Shown here in pieces: positions 32,116-45,689 of a stretch of 64,000 bases of DNA; position 1 is the first letter of the stretch; the number at the start of each line of letters is the position of its first letter. The DNA lies in the NCBI GenBank assembly GCA_963922205.1, contig CAWUHX010000007.1, positions 2,356,001 through 2,420,000 on the forward strand, written 5' to 3'. The position numbers and the translations under genes were made by a program. The stretch is from Romanomermis culicivorax. Its lineage: Eukaryota; Nematoda; Enoplea; Mermithida; Mermithidae. The notes beneath the pieces are model-generated. The model made no database searches, was not told where the DNA came from, and saw nothing but the letters and a program-made list of their open reading frames with translations.

Positions 32116-32560
32116 ATCATATCAAGGCGATCCATGGTCTGGATCCAGGAAAAAACCCTTGTTCAAGTCGTTTTGGGCACGGATCCGTGATTCCAGGATG
32201 GATCCCTGTTTTAGTAGTACCCTACTGTTTACATTCATCCAGGTATCTAGTTCTATTCAGGGCAGAATTGCATATACTGTATCGATTGCGCCTATCAGAA
32301 CCGCAAAAAGTACTCCACTCGAGAACTCATTGCGGGTCCACTAAACCGCACTAAACTGCAATACAGTTGTGGGTTGCGATCCGCAAAATTGTTTTCCAGT
32401 TGCGGGTGACTTGCGGGTCGCAATTTTTGAATGCCGCAAAAAAAGTGTGGGGGAGTTTGGTTATTTTTGTGAGGTTTCCGTCAACAGAATTCAAATGTGA
32501 ACTTGAGCATTTTACAGACGTGAAAAAATTTCCAATGCCACAGTATCAGGCGGTGGTTCT
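32116..32560. other. Unidentified 3' flank of the channel gene
   Basis: It contains short repeated GCGGGT and CCGCA motifs near 32330-32420 and no recognisable coding sequence. The polyadenylation region of the minus-strand channel gene should fall here. Confidence 0.4.
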
Positions 32561-32561
32561 T

Positions 32562-35500
32562 TCATAAATAAGTCGTATCATCCGAATTTTCTCTCTCCAA
32601 TATAATCGTCGGCCAATCATTTCTCAAAGTCTTTTCTCTCCGTCGGAGATGGTTCAAACTGTTTCCATTACAAGTAGTCGCATTTTTTCGTTTCTTTTTC
32701 TTTTTAGACGCAGAGACTATTTTCCGTCGAAAATACAAACGTCGACAAACGTGCAATATATATCGCCACAAAAATACCAAAAACTGTATAAGCGTCAAAA
32801 TAGAACCGCCTAACCACAACGAATATTGGCCACCCAAGTTAGCTATGAAACTGTGACTGGTCATGGCAGCGTGATGCCTGATTAATGTATATTCGAAACG
32901 TTCGTAATAAACGTCTAAAACAATGGTATTTTGCATTTGAGACCACTCGTCGTGTGAATCGACGAATTGACGCATAATATCGCTGGGAAATTTGGCGTAC
33001 GATGGAACAGCTGTGTATTGCCAAAAAATACAACGCGGTTTGCAACGGCGTTGACAATTTGCCATCAAGGCTTCGACGAAAGAGAGGTTGGGAAAAAAGC
33101 GGCTGGAAAAAAGTGGGGAAAATGTCCACATATCTTTCATGCAATTCTGCGCCATTTACAGTATTCACACAACTGAGCAAACAAATTTTAGGAATTAAAT
33201 TTCAAAAGACTACACAGAGTAAATAGTATGCGAACAATTAGATTCTTCCGAGCAACATTTAACTTATATACAGAAAGATTAAGATAAGAATCATTTTATG
33301 ATGAGAAAGATTGGAATTTCAATCAGATTTTATCTCAAATTTATTTTATAATTATAGAAATACGCCTTACGGCGCGAATAGGCAATCCAAAACTTGGATA
33401 GTTGTACATGTGGCGTTCGAATAAGTGAACGTTGTAGCCGGATGGCTGCAATTACATTCTTGTTCATTCTTCTGCCAAAGACAGTGATCCAAACAAGCCA
33501 AATGATTGTAACTATGGTCATCATCTTCATCGTTCCAACATTCGTACCTTGGCGGATCATTTATAAATTCGTACTTTGTAGCCTGGATGAAAAAACAAAT
33601 AAAGGAGGGAAGAAATAAAAACAGATATGGTTAACGTAACAAGGTAAAATACTGAACTCAAAAATTGTTCACTAATCATTAAGCAAATTATGGATAGTAA
33701 TAAAATTTGGGATGAACAACCATCACAAGTGCCATAGCTCTTGAAATTTGGTGGACCGAAAATGAGGCGGATGGGGCAGTAATCCTCGGAGCACAAATGT
33801 TCAACCGAGCCTGAGCCCGATGTGGGACTTAAACGTCGGACCTTGGCCGGGCCTATATGCCAACGATGTAGTAACTATAACCAGACATGTGACGGCTCCA
33901 AAATCAGGGGGTATAATCGGTTCATCGGCGAGGGGTAGTAGACTAAATTGTTGTATAGTGTGTTTTTTATAAACTGCTCCGAAAAAGAAAAGGGACACAA
34001 ATCAGCACTGTCGCCAAATCGTTTACATAGATGTCTTACTGTAACATTTTCCACTCGAAAATTTTTTAAAGGTTAGATCGGTATGCTCACAAATTTCTAG
34101 TCCTATATGGTATATTGTTCATCAGAAAATCGTGAAAATCTGAAATACTACTTGCTTTCCCCTTTCATTATTTTAAGAAAAAGAGACTATAGATAGACGA
34201 TAAAAAGGCCACTATTGCGATGCTTGACCGTGAATATCAGAGGGAGGGGTTTGGTGAGGCAGCTGGAATTATCTGTTAATATGTTTGATCACAAATACGG
34301 CAGGTAACGTTAGCAAAAGACAATGTCAGGAATATACTATGCATAATATATTACTTACTCAATTAGCGGTGATAGGATTGCTAGATTCGCTTGCACCATC
34401 ACATTTCACTACTGAACTCTAGAAGTAAATCGAGCTCCTAGAAATATTCGTTTTTGTAATCCTAGAAATACGAAGCTTGCACTAAGAATCTATAGTCTGT
34501 TTATCTTTAAATGCTTTTAAATAATGAAAGTGGAAAGCAAGTAGTTATTTCAGATTTTCACGATTTGCCGATGAACAATATATCGTATGCATAGGACTGG
34601 AAACTTGTGAGCATACTGACCTCACCTTTGACAATTTTTAGAGCAAAAGATCTTACAGAAAGTGCTCTAAATAAACGATTTTGACGACAGTACTGATTTG
34701 TGCCACTTTTCTATTGGGAAGAATTTGATAAAAAACACACTATAGAACAAATTTTTCTAATAAAACTTCAGATACTCCACTACCATACATGTAATTGAGG
34801 AGGGAAGTGTCTTCAAAATCTCCCGTAGCTGAAAAAGGTAAATTTTTTGGTAGAAAATGGTCATTTGAACGAAAAACAGTCAAAAATGTCAATTTTCTGG
34901 CGCTTCGTACCTAAAATACATATTTTGATGGTTTTTAGTCAAAAAATTAGAATTTTTTAAACCGCTTTTTCGGTTTTTCGGGTTTTTCCTCCAATTTTTT
35001 CCTCCAATCCTCCAATTTTTTCCTCCTCCAAGTTTTTCCTCCAATGCCTCCCCCAACAATTTGCGGCAAGTGATGACCCCACCCACAAGAAAATCGCTTT
35101 GCAAACCAGACCTCGGAGCTCTGTTTTATGTATGTCTACTATTACTGGCGGATACTACGTGTGGGTTTGTTCCAAATGTTGATTGTTTTGCGCACAAGTG
35201 AACAAAATTTCAAGTGCAGTTTTCTAGGAATCGCTAATTGAGCAATACGAAGTAAATCTTTGTATTCTTCCAAAATTCAATGGTTCTAAGTGATCATAAG
35301 TATGGAGCTAACATTTTAATCAAGACAGGAGTCTGAGAAAGGTTCAATATGATAACTTGAACATTTTAACAATTTTTTAAATCAGAGCATTTTATGATAA
35401 GCATACTAAAATTGCGATTTTTAACCCTTCTCTTCTCGAATATGATGGTATCTATAGTCTGTTCTTTATAAAATGCTTCTAAAATGAAAATGGACACAAT

Positions 35501-38500
35501 TATGCGGTGACTTGAAAATCTTTCCTATATACATTTTACAGTAGAATTATTTTACTCAAAAATTTCTGAGTATCAATTGAGTGTTGTCACAAATTTTCAG
35601 TTTCACGTGACGTACGGCTCGACGAAAAATGCTGAAAATACAAAACAGTACTTGCTTTCCGGATTCGTTATTTGGAAGCATTTTAAGAAAAACAGATTAT
35701 AAGTAATGAAATCAGTGCTGTTATTTACCAGACTGTGAACCATATAGTAAATGTTTGTTGTTCGTAATGTAATGGATCTCCGTCGTCAAGAGGATCAAGC
35801 GGCTTTTTTTATGGGTTAGGTCATCGATTGCCCAAAAATAATGAATGAAAAAAATTGTGGGTGTTGCATAAAAACATAGAAATATGTATTTATGGAGTGA
35901 AACGCCCAGAACATTAAATTTAAACCATTTTCGTTGAAAAATGTCAACTGTCATTTTCCAATTTTTTCGTTCAAAAGGAGCGGGTTCTTATGGCTAGCCC
36001 ATTTCAGATATAAATCTTGGGAGGGAATAGTACCATCATACATGCAATTGTTGAAAGTACCATAGGAACCCTCTCCCAGAGATCGTTGGCCATATGCCTA
36101 GTCATAGGGCGATCCCACCCACAGGATTTGTCAATCTTATGGCTAGCCATTTGGTAGCCATCAGGATATATATACTTTGGTCAGAAAAATACTGAAAAAT
36201 GTCAGTTTTTGAATAAAATAAGGTAAAAAATATCAATTTTCTCGACTTTCGCGCCATGAATACATTATTTACCTTTTTTAAACAACAATTACGATTCTTT
36301 GAACCGTTTTTCTGACTCTTTTGCCAAAAAAATCGATTTTTTTTTTCTTAAGAAACGCCTCTCTGAAATTTTGTAGAATCGGTGACCCCCGACCCAAAAA
36401 ATCGCTGGTCCCCTTAAACTTTTGGACTCCGTTACATGTATGGTCACCATACGACTAGCCATCTGGCCGACAATTTCTGTGGACTCCTTATCGCTCCCTC
36501 CAATTCCATGCAATGTTATTGTTGCACAATTGTGTAATTAGCCATTTTTCCGATGAATCGCTACAATCATTTGGAAAATACTGTAGATGTGAACGTCTAT
36601 GCTTAAATAACGTTCTCAAGGACTCTAGATTCTATAAATTCGTAAAGAGCGATGTGGAAAGATCTTAAACAATTTTTACGAATAACCCCCGCATATAGGT
36701 ATAATAATTCAAAGTTGGAAACGACGAGGTTAAATAATGGATCATTAAATTTGAACATCTCTCAACAGTAATTCCTCGGCTTTACAACAAACTCGTCACC
36801 AAATTCATAAAAAACTATATTGAAAACTTCGTGCATCAAATAAGTAGCTCGAGCAAAGAACTAGAATGTAACCGCAATCTCTTGACTTTTTCGCTTGTCC
36901 TTGCATATAAAGTAGTCGGAGAAGACTGTTATTCGCCACTGTATAATAAATTCCTAATCGCTTAACAAGAGGGATAGAGGAAAAAAGAAGGAACATCTGA
37001 TGAATCGTGTATCTTATTTTATGACAGATGAAAAGCGGATTTAATTTGAAATTTTAGTAATATGCAGAACTTTTATTAGCGCCCATCAAGTCAATATTCA
37101 AGTTATATGAATCTTCAACATTGTCGTTGAGCTTTTCCAAGTACAGAAGACAGCAAAATTTTCAAAAACGCTACTTAGAAAGAATTGGAAATATCTCAAT
37201 TTAAAATCACATGTCAGGTCGGTATAATTCCTTCGACTTACGGGCTTCAAAAGTTCATATTTAGGGAAATTGTGTGACAAAAGACATAATCAGAGCATTC
37301 CTTTTTGTGGGCGTGCTCTCATCTATTACCTTGAGAGGCATAATGGCATAGGTACCGACGGGTATGTAGTAGAGATCGAAATCGATGCCGCGACCTGGTT
37401 CGGCGAACTTAACAGCTATCCCATCGGCCGGAATGTTATTCGGTGCCGGGTGGTAACGATTTTTCGGCAATTTAACTGCCAAGCTTAGCGCGAACGGGAA
37501 CCCTGACCCGCTTTGGTTGAGGCCTTTGATGCGAAAACATCGTCCAGAGCTGGACATCAAAGTTTCGCTTGCCCTCAAATATATTCATTTCTCGTAAGAA
37601 AGCTAGCTCACGACAAATTCATCTTATCTGATTATTTTGAGTCGAAAATTTATATTTTCATTCATTTTTTCTTATCTTTTCAAAGTAATAATTCGTGACG
37701 ACTGTAATGCTTAAAGCTAACGACTTATAAAACGAGTTGTTGGTCAAACTGAATCGGCCAAGTAACTTTTTCATAAAAAAGTTAATTTTTTGAACTTTTC
37801 AAATCAAAACTTGTCAGGTATTTCATGTCGTGGATAAAAATCAAATTACTAAAAATAATACAATACTTGCAGCAATCGGCTCCCTTTTGACTTCCGCAAG
37901 CGACAATGACTTCTTCGCACGGTAAGCTGGCCAAATTCAGGAATTGACGGAAAGTAACGTTCAGTCGTTTTAATATGTTATCAAAGTCAACAGCTAAGTT
38001 CGTCTTGTTTTGCATCATTTGAGCAAATGTCGAATAAACGGCGACTTCTTGAACAGGGTGCTTTTTCAAAAGTCCGAAAGCGAATTCCACGTAAATGGCC
38101 ATCTCATGAGTAATGTTATGTGTAGTGAAAAATTTTTCGTCAAACCTGCAAAAGTAATATTATGTCTAACTTTTGTTCCTGTGGTAAGTATCCACCCATC
38201 TGATGTAGCACAGTAACGCTATAACGTGGATGCATATTCTCCAATTACAAGATTCCCTTAGTCTTATAACTTCCGAAATCACATAACAATTGCTTTTCGA
38301 ACCAAACCTATCATCAGTATCTTCAGTATAATTCCATGTATTATCTTCATAGGAAAACGCACTGTTTGACCATAGAAATAGTAAATTATTGTTACAGTGC
38401 GTTATCAAGAAACATGTTTTGTAAATTGATTTTCAAAAAACAAACAGATAGAATATTTTATGTTCTAAAAAAGAACTCCAGAAAGAACAGCAGCATCAGA

Positions 38501-40048
38501 TAAGCGAATATTTACTCTGGAAAATATAAAAACATATGCACAAGTACAGAGTGAATGATGTTCTGTCACTTGGTTAGACTAATATTCAATACCAAAACAA
38601 TGGAAGCTACTGATCAAAACGTTTCAAATGCAGAAAACAGACTGTGATTTCAATCCACAGACCCTTGAAATAAAAGATATCTCTAAAATAAAAAAGTGTA
38701 TGATTGAAGCAAGATTAAGTGCCCCTAAAGGCGGGCTAGCTTGGCAGAGGAATTAGAATCTTTCATTGGAAACCGAATTTCAACAAGCTTGAAAAATGTT
38801 TAAAAAGATGATAATTGGGAATAATTATAAACAATTCCAATTTAAAATCTTACATAACATATAGATAACTCCCAAGCCACCAACCAAATATAAAATTAGA
38901 GACTCAGCAGTATGCCAGTTCTGTGAATATGCAGAGGATGATATTTTACTTACATTCTGTGAATGCTCAACAGTTCAATTTTTTACGAAAGAATTACAAG
39001 AAACTACAAAAAACAGACTGGATCCTACTATAAAATTGGCCAGTAAAAATATAATTCTGGGCTTTACTGAGGATTAAGATTTTAAATATAGTCTTAATTT
39101 TTGCTAAATTCCATATATACAAAACTCGAAGGGGTGAAAAAGTACCAAATTATGTTGCCTTTACTAATCTATTACAATGCCAATTGAGAATTTTAAAGAA
39201 CAGATTACCTGACGAAGTATGCAATAAATTTATGAATTTCTGTTTCTAGTGTGGGTTGCTTTCCTAAACCTCGTAAAACATAACTAGGCCATAGTGCCTT
39301 TGCCTCTTTTTAGGTTGCCAGCACATTTTTTTTGTTTTTTGCCTGTGTGTTACTCTGTGTTAAAAATAATATCGTGTATTATATTATCTAATTAAAAAAG
39401 TAGCTCGAAAAAATATATTTATTCTGGAAAGTCAACGGCCTTGATGAATCTATATGTAAGTTTATTCGTGCAGTGTTAGTGTGCTAGCTTTGGACACGTT
39501 TGAACTTAACGATCACATATCTTAGTAAGTACTTTAGAAACTAGCATCAGATTTATCGAAAAATACAGGTCACGATGTCGACAGCCCCATCTTACCTTAA
39601 CTGGAATCAAAGGATGTGCTCTTTCATTTATTCAAGAACGAGGTCAAAATTAATAGAAATTAGAAAATAGAAAAGATAGAACAAAAAAGCGGAATAGGAC
39701 GGACGGAAAGCGAAAAACTTTCACAGAATAATTGGATGAAGAAACCAAAATAATATCAGAAAGAATACCTCCATAAGGTCATACCTGTTGAAAGGACATA
39801 TTATTACATCAGGTATGCGAAGAGTGGGTTGCGATGGTTGCGTCACGATGTAACTTGCAATGACCGGCGCTTCCATATATTGGTCTAAAATGGCGTAGCA
39901 CCCATAGATAGAAGCACCGAAAGCGCCAATGACAATAATCATCCAAAAAACACGCACCGTCTTGTTGTCAGCTCGATAAAGTTCACCGATACCATGTAAC
40001 GTACTATTCTGACAAAATTTCGACGTTTCTTCCAAAAATCGTGATCGT
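32562..40048 (-). CDS. DEG/ENaC (amiloride-sensitive type) sodium channel, five exons, N-terminus not found
   Basis: The exons on the minus strand are 40048-39785, 38145-37867, 37573-37330, 33582-33371 and 33102-32562. All junctions are GT-AG and keep frame, giving about 513 residues. Exon 1 has the cytosolic HG motif (TLHGIGEL), the first membrane helix and the FPxVxIC-type segment (IPDVIICPFN). Exon 2 has the TFRQFLNLASLPCEEVIVAC block. Exon 3 has the GRCFRI block and the end of the palm-type domain (YYIPVGTYAIMPLK). Exon 4 has the Cys-rich stretch (YECW...CLDHC...CNCSHP). Exon 5 has CQRRCKPRC, the second helix with the pore GxS-type motif (NLGGQYSLWLGGSILTL), and a basic cytosolic tail. 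This is a host ion-channel subunit of the degenerin/ASIC kind. The first exon(s) must lie above 40048 and were not identified. The introns carry MITEs and a LINE remnant, but the exons are intact. Confidence 0.9.
33954..34191. mobile_element. TATAGTCTG MITE, copy 2 (intronic)
   Basis: It is bounded by TATAGTGTGTTTTTTATAAA and a matching inverted end, GAGACTATA. It lies in the 3.7-kb intron between channel exons 3 and 4. The interior matches copy 3 in the opposite orientation. Confidence 0.85.
34491..34744. mobile_element. TATAGTCTG MITE, copy 3 (intronic)
   Basis: It has TATAGTCTGTTTATC at the left end and ACACACTATA at the right. The interior shares GGAAAGCAAGTAG and GTGAGCATACTGA with other copies. 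It lies inverted relative to copy 2, 300 bases away. Confidence 0.85.
34745..35452. other. Intronic sequence, no gene seen
   Basis: It includes a TCC/TTTT-rich imperfect repeat (about 34980-35050, repeated TTTTTCCTCC) and otherwise unremarkable AT-rich intron. Confidence 0.5.
35453..35701. mobile_element. TATAGTCTG MITE, copy 4 (intronic)
   Basis: It is bounded by TATAGTCTGTTCTTTATAAA and CAGATTATA and is 249 bp long. The interior shares the TGACTTGAAAATC block with copy 1 and the CTTGCTTTCC block with the rest of the family. Confidence 0.87.
35702..37329. other. Intronic sequence, no gene seen
   Basis: This is the remainder of the large intron of the channel gene. It holds short direct repeats around GGCTAGCC and CCATATGG-like words (about 36000-36150) but no protein-like frame. 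Confidence 0.5.
38640..39380 (+). pseudogene. LINE-type retrotransposon remnant (RT C-terminus with zinc finger)
   Basis: In two plus-strand frames the conserved tail of a non-LTR reverse transcriptase is visible: an FQFKILHNI-type block, then AVCQFCEYAEDDILLTFCEC (a CX2C...C zf-RVT pattern), an FxxE...NIILGF block, and after a frame change AKFHIYKTRRGEKVP. The order matches the end of L1/CR1-type ORF2 proteins. It has several stops and is only about 230 codons long. It sits in the intron between channel exons 1 and 2. Confidence 0.65.
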
Positions 40049-42879
40049 CTGAGAAAAAAACGTAAAAGAGCTGAATAAGAAAAATGAACGAAATTTTTAA
40101 AAGAGACATCTTCTATTCCTCGACTTATTCTTGATTGAAAGCAGAATTAATTATATGACTCCACACCGAAACCATAGGCTAATTCGGGCAAATTTTTTCG
40201 CATTTGTGCCCCAGAATTCTTGAAATTCACAAAATGTTATCTCAAAATACGTGGACTCGCATGGCTATATTGACATTCGAGCTCTCTACTGTCCACCTAC
40301 TGGAAGTGTTTAACCGGCGAGTTGATTATTAGACGAAGACGACTATAAATTCGGAAATAATTGAAGTAATTATGACATGTAATTCAAGAAATCTGAAAAT
40401 CATGTAATTTAGGTCAATGTGCTACGTATCACACTTTAAGGAGGACAATTTTCCGGACCACTCTGCACCTATATTAATTCAACAACCAAATTTGCTGCAA
40501 ATATCGGAAAAAGTTTTGGTATAAGAAGGCGAAATATGTTCGCAGTCCCAAAATTCTACGAGTATAATTAAAATTACAAAACGGAGTTTCATACTTCCTT
40601 TTTATCTGCATAAACAAGGAGTTATTTGTCGAAAAAGTAATGACGGAAAGAAAAATGCTAAAATTCTCAAGAGTACCGCTTAACTCCTCCACAGACAATA
40701 TTTTGAAAGCTTCATTTTTCATGCTAAGTACTAATATTTATGGGATTTTGGCGAAGGAAAAAACAGATTCTAACCTATTTAGAACTTACTTTCGTTTCAA
40801 TATTTTGTGTTGTTTGACCATTTGTCGGAATGATACGTCAAAAAAAAATTTAGCCAATAATTTAGCAGTAAAATTCATTTCGTTTAATCATGCCGCTCTA
40901 ACATATCCGACCGCTATAAGAATACATACACGAAAGATTCTAGAAAGGTTAAATAATTAAAGGGCCAGAAAATTGAAAAGAAATATTCAGGAGAAATTTT
41001 CTACCTTCTGCGTAGAGACCGCATTCTCTCTGTTTAAAACGTGCTATTGTACGCACTGCAGCAATGATCCTCAATCACCATGCGACACTGCACCTTAGCA
41101 GACGTGGGGGAATTGTTCTTCAAATCGTCCGGAAAACCATTAGATATGCAAATTAAGTCGCTATATAGAGAAATGTTCTTTTTCTCAATTGATGTCTCAA
41201 ACCATTCCCTGAAAATCTTGATTGATATTCTAAGTGACCTCTGTTATTGGCCGGATTTTACTTATTTATTATATAGTTAGCGTTTGCTATAATTGTTAAA
41301 GGATGATATTCGCTAGGAATGGAGGATAATAAAAAAACATGAGACGGAATGGAGCACGTATAGTTTGTTTACTGACAATTATGGGATTCACGGTGATCCG
41401 AAAAATTCAATTTATGACGAGGACTACGCCTACGTCCGTCAAATACAGTATACTCATCTAAAAAGCTAGTCGCAGAAATGGTTTATTTTACTTTCAAGAA
41501 CTGACAGAGAAAAAAGGGAATCGCGTATTTCGGAATCGAGGGTGCAACATTGCTATTCAGAGAGTCGTAGTCTGTAGTTGTTCATTACGTCTTGTTGGGT
41601 CTGGAATAAAACGCGTCCAGACAAAATCATTCCTTACGAAATGTCCTTAGTAATATATCCCTGAAAAGTTGTCCCAAAAAGAAAATGTAATAAAGAAATG
41701 CACTTGAATCTGCAACAAATCGTTTGACACTATTTTACGGTTGATTCGAACACTGAGCTTAGGCCAGGCATTACCAATACAAAAGTTCATATTTTCTTGA
41801 CATTCCTACGGTTCACACTTGCGCATTGGGGATGTGGTGGAGGTAAATCCCTATCATGAGTGGCGGATGCTGCTGTACTACCCATGAATTTTGGATAGAT
41901 GAACATTTACTGCCTGTTTTTTTAACCATGTGAGTTGATGGCAGTTTTTTTGAGCCAGAAGCTGTTCTACTTGCAATTTTATGTCACCAGCCACACCAAA
42001 GGACTTTGGTCGGTTAAACCTTCTCCGTTTGGGCTTTCTTCGACAAAACCTGGTTACTACTCTAACCAAATCCCAGCTTACCCCCCCTCTCAGGCTGATT
42101 GACCATTCACAAATTGGCGATTACTTTTCGGGACGATTCTTTACATTCCTCGGCAAATTGTCTAGACTGGCTGACAGCTAGTTTCGCAATGACTTTAGCT
42201 GCATCAGTAGCATTATTATCTTTTACCCGTTATGACTATAATATTGACATCATTATGATGGCTATATGAATGGGGACCAAGTAACCGATTTTGCTTTAAC
42301 TACCACGCATTTCCACACTTTTTACAGGTTGTTACTTATCGGAAGTTAGGGGCTGATTTCATCAGATAGACTTGCGTTAGCTGAGTCGTCTTAATGGCAA
42401 TAATATAACTAGAGTTAAGATACAGCTTAAGCTGCAGCTCGGCTGGAACTCAAGTAAGTTTGTTAAAACCGGACCTAGATAAATATCTGGGAAACAAAAT
42501 TCGAGATTTCCTGAAATCCCCAAAGCGTCTTAGAAATAAATCATGCAAGTAATTTTTTTCAAAATTTAGATGCCAAACGCCGGATGAACCAATGACGGTG
42601 GCGTGCTGATTCAACAGTCACATGAATAGTCGTACATTTTTCGACTGCATCAACGAGTATTGGAAAATATACGCTTGCAGCCGTTTCTATAGTCTGTTCA
42701 TATTCAAATGAGCCTCTGAAAGCAAAAGAATCCATAGAAATCAGTGAGTAGACAATTAAGCTGTGTCATACGCGGAAATCTTTTTTCTCACTTTGTTCGC
42801 CTGACTGTTAAGGCCCTGCCATAATTTGTCAGATTGCATTGCAACTCCAGCTGGTGTCGACCCGCGTGCCTCTAGTTAT
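40049..42879. other. Upstream region of the channel gene, no further exon identified
   Basis: No frame resembles the missing N-terminal exon. A lone TATAGTCTGTTCAT half-end (about 42689) suggests a truncated MITE. The minus-strand frame at 42069-41878 is Arg/Lys-rich (RRKPKRRRFNR) but matches nothing I know. Confidence 0.45.
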
Positions 42880-43716
42880 TTAAGGTAGGGCTCAGATCCG
42901 CAGCCCGCAGCCTACTGCATATCCGCAGCCTACTGTAATGCCCAGATTTAGCTATACTTTTACTTGGTCCCAAAAACGACTGTGTTTTCTTACGGTCCAC
43001 AGGACACAACGATAAATGAATGATAATGGATGATAAACGACAATAATACAAAATGAACGACTCACTGACGGTTGCTTTACGTCGACCCACTATAATAACA
43101 AAAACGCTTTCTGCTTCCAGACACGATTTTCACATAAAATACAACACGGATCCAAATCTGACGATTTCACGCTTCTCTCTGCTTTATATACTGCTTCCAC
43201 TTTGGCCACTCCCTTGGTATGTGGGGGGGGGTCCGCTTCGGAATTCGCTTTCCACCAATCATCGCTTCTTGCTTCTTCTGCTTTCATATACTGAATGCTT
43301 ACTTAACCATGCCTTCAATGCTTTTTACGTATCCTATGCTTTCCACACTTTTATTACACTTGCTTTCTCACTTACGATGGACTTAACCATGCCTATGCGC
43401 TTCTGTATGTGCTTCCGTATTTATTACTCGTGTGTATATATGCTTCTGTATGAACCGCGGCTACTGTTCCACTTGAGACTGGTGTCTGGGTTGGGCTTCT
43501 ACTTTCTATTACGGGGCAGGTGTATTCACGATTTTTGGGGAGAATTAATATAGCTATGGAATGTGTGTTTTCATGTGGATTCTGGGGCCAGGTGCCGATG
43601 TGCAAATTAATAAGAGCCTCTTTAATTGGGTCAATAACGGCTACTGGGGTGTGGGACAATCAAAACAGAACACTTCAAATAAATTTATAGGAATGTCATC
43701 ATGTGAAATCCATACA
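42880..43716 (-). repeat. 3' long terminal repeat of remnant B
   Basis: It follows the integrase of remnant B in the minus direction, begins TGTATGGATTTCACA (43716 downwards), and shares ordered blocks with the LTR of remnant A. The preceding GAAGGA is a weak polypurine tract. The distal border is approximate; ATCCGCAGCC repeats near 42895-42935 may lie just outside. Confidence 0.6.
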
Positions 43717-43794
43717 TCCTTCAGATGATGAATTATAGAATAAATTTATATGTAATAATAAATAACACATAGTACATTACGAATTTACAACAAT

Positions 43795-45415
43795 GTGCTG
43801 GCATCTACATTACATTTCCCTCTTTCCAGAGTTGAACATCCTCGTTTAAGAGATTCGAGGGTGAGAAGTGGTCAGGGTAATTTCGGTAGGAGCTGCTCGA
43901 GGGTAAAAAGGGGTTGTTTCATTGACATGGACAGTAAAAGTGGTATTCTTGAGGGGATGTTTGAGTGTAATGTTGGGGTACAGGAAACTCGTGACTGTAT
44001 AGGGCCCATTTTGGTGGGGTAAAAATTTAGGTGTGAGCCCTTGCTTGCAAGAATGATTTTTATATAAAATGAGATCACCTGACTTGTACTGAATATCATG
44101 GGCATGTTTATTGTACTGAACTGTATATTGGGTTTGTATTTTTTATAAATTCTTCTGAACAGTGGAGAGGGCTTCGGTGAAATGAGATTTGACACGGGGA
44201 GCATAGTCATCAAGATCGACCATAATGAGGTGGGAAAAAATTTGAAGCTGCGTTGGATGGTAAGTTGGGTTGTCGACCATGAAGAAATTCAAATGGGGGT
44301 AGGAAGTGCTATCATTTTTGTGAATGTTGATTGAAAAAACGGCGAAGAGTAAATCGGTGTCCCAATCAGTATGTTTGGAGTTGATATACATGCAGATATG
44401 GGTGGTGAGGATTTGGTTACAGTGTTCCACTCCCCCATTGGCAATGGGGTGATACGGAGTTGTGTGGACTTTCTGGGTATTGCATAAGTCAGTGATTCAG
44501 TTAAAAAGATCAGAAACGAAATCTGATCCCTGATCACAGTGGATGATTTTTGGAGAGCCATGATGGCAAAAAATTTTGTTTATGAACAACTGAGCAATGG
44601 TGGCTGCTGTGATGTCCGGGATTGGGAAGGCCTCGACATATTTGGTGAAATAGTCAATAAATATGACAATGAATTGGTTCCCTTCCTCAGTTAGGGGTAA
44701 GGGCCCCATGCAATCAACACCGACTCTGTCAAATGGGCCTGTGGGTTGAATAGGAACAAGACTGGCATGTATTCTGTGCCTGAGGGCTTTGTGGGTCTGG
44801 CATGGGTGACAAGTTTTGCAGTAGCGTGCCACATCATGACTCATTTTGGGCCAAAAGTATTTTTGTTGGAGGAGATGTAGAGTTTTCTGGGAGGCAAAAT
44901 GGCCTGTAAACTTGCTGTCATGGTGAGATGCAATTAGATCATGGATTTGTGATTTTGGGATATGTAGTTTCAGTTGCTTGTCAATTATACAAAATAGAAT
45001 ATTGTGATAAACTGCGAATTTGATCATTGTAAGGGGATGTCTTTGGGTAAGTTTGGCTAAGATTGCCTTGATGGCTGGATCAGTACCTTGGAGTTCTGCA
45101 AAATTTTTCTGTTCTTCTTCCTGATCAGAGGCTTCAGCGTCAAGGAGGATATTGATAGTGGATATCTCAGGTTGTGTTTCAAGGTAGTCAATATCAAAAG
45201 ATGGTTTTGCTGTGTCAGATGGGAAATGGGAGATGGTGTCTGCATTTCTGTTAGCAGTACCTTTCTTAGGCCCAATGTCAATTTGAATACCAGAGAGGGC
45301 TAGTCCCCAAAGGGCGATTTGAGGGGAGGGGTTTTCTTTTTGTAGGACTGCCTGGACTGCAGTATGGTCTGTGTGGACAATGACATATTGCTGGAACAAA
45401 CATTTTTTTGCCATC
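43795..45415 (-). pseudogene. pol: Retroelement B pol remnant: RNase H tail and integrase
   Basis: The minus strand starts abruptly in RNase H (FQQYVIVHTDHTAVQAVL), followed by an integrase with a zinc-binding HH...CC region (SHHDSKFTGHF and CKTCHPCQ). Its core carries Asp in VDCMGPL, Asp in HCDQGSDF, and, past an in-frame TGA at 44497-44499, Glu in NGGVEHCN. A second stop lies near 44143 in the same frame, after which the basic C-terminal domain (GLTPKFLPHQNGPYTVTS) reaches about 43800. It is homologous to the integrase of element C block by block, so both belong to one Ty3/gypsy-like family. Reverse transcriptase, protease, env and gag are missing on the 5' side. Confidence 0.85.
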
Positions 45416-45689
45416 TGTGAAAAACATACTTGTGTACGTTCCATGAAAATAGTCGAATAATACTGATGTTTGAAAAATAAACACATTACAGTACAGTACA
45501 GACAATGGAGCATCCGACCGTTTTACCCTTTTGTAACACAAATGATAAAGTTAATTAGTGACCCATAATAAATCTATATCATTCAAGAACAACAGAAAAT
45601 GTAATAAACACATCAAGGCGACCACACACATAAACAACATACACACATACATATGCTTCTGTATCACAAAAAATACTAGAGCAAATCCC

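Noticed and set aside
41878..42181. Short Arg-rich minus-strand frame and its plus-strand partner
   Set aside because: They overlap each other, match no family I know, and have no splice or start context.
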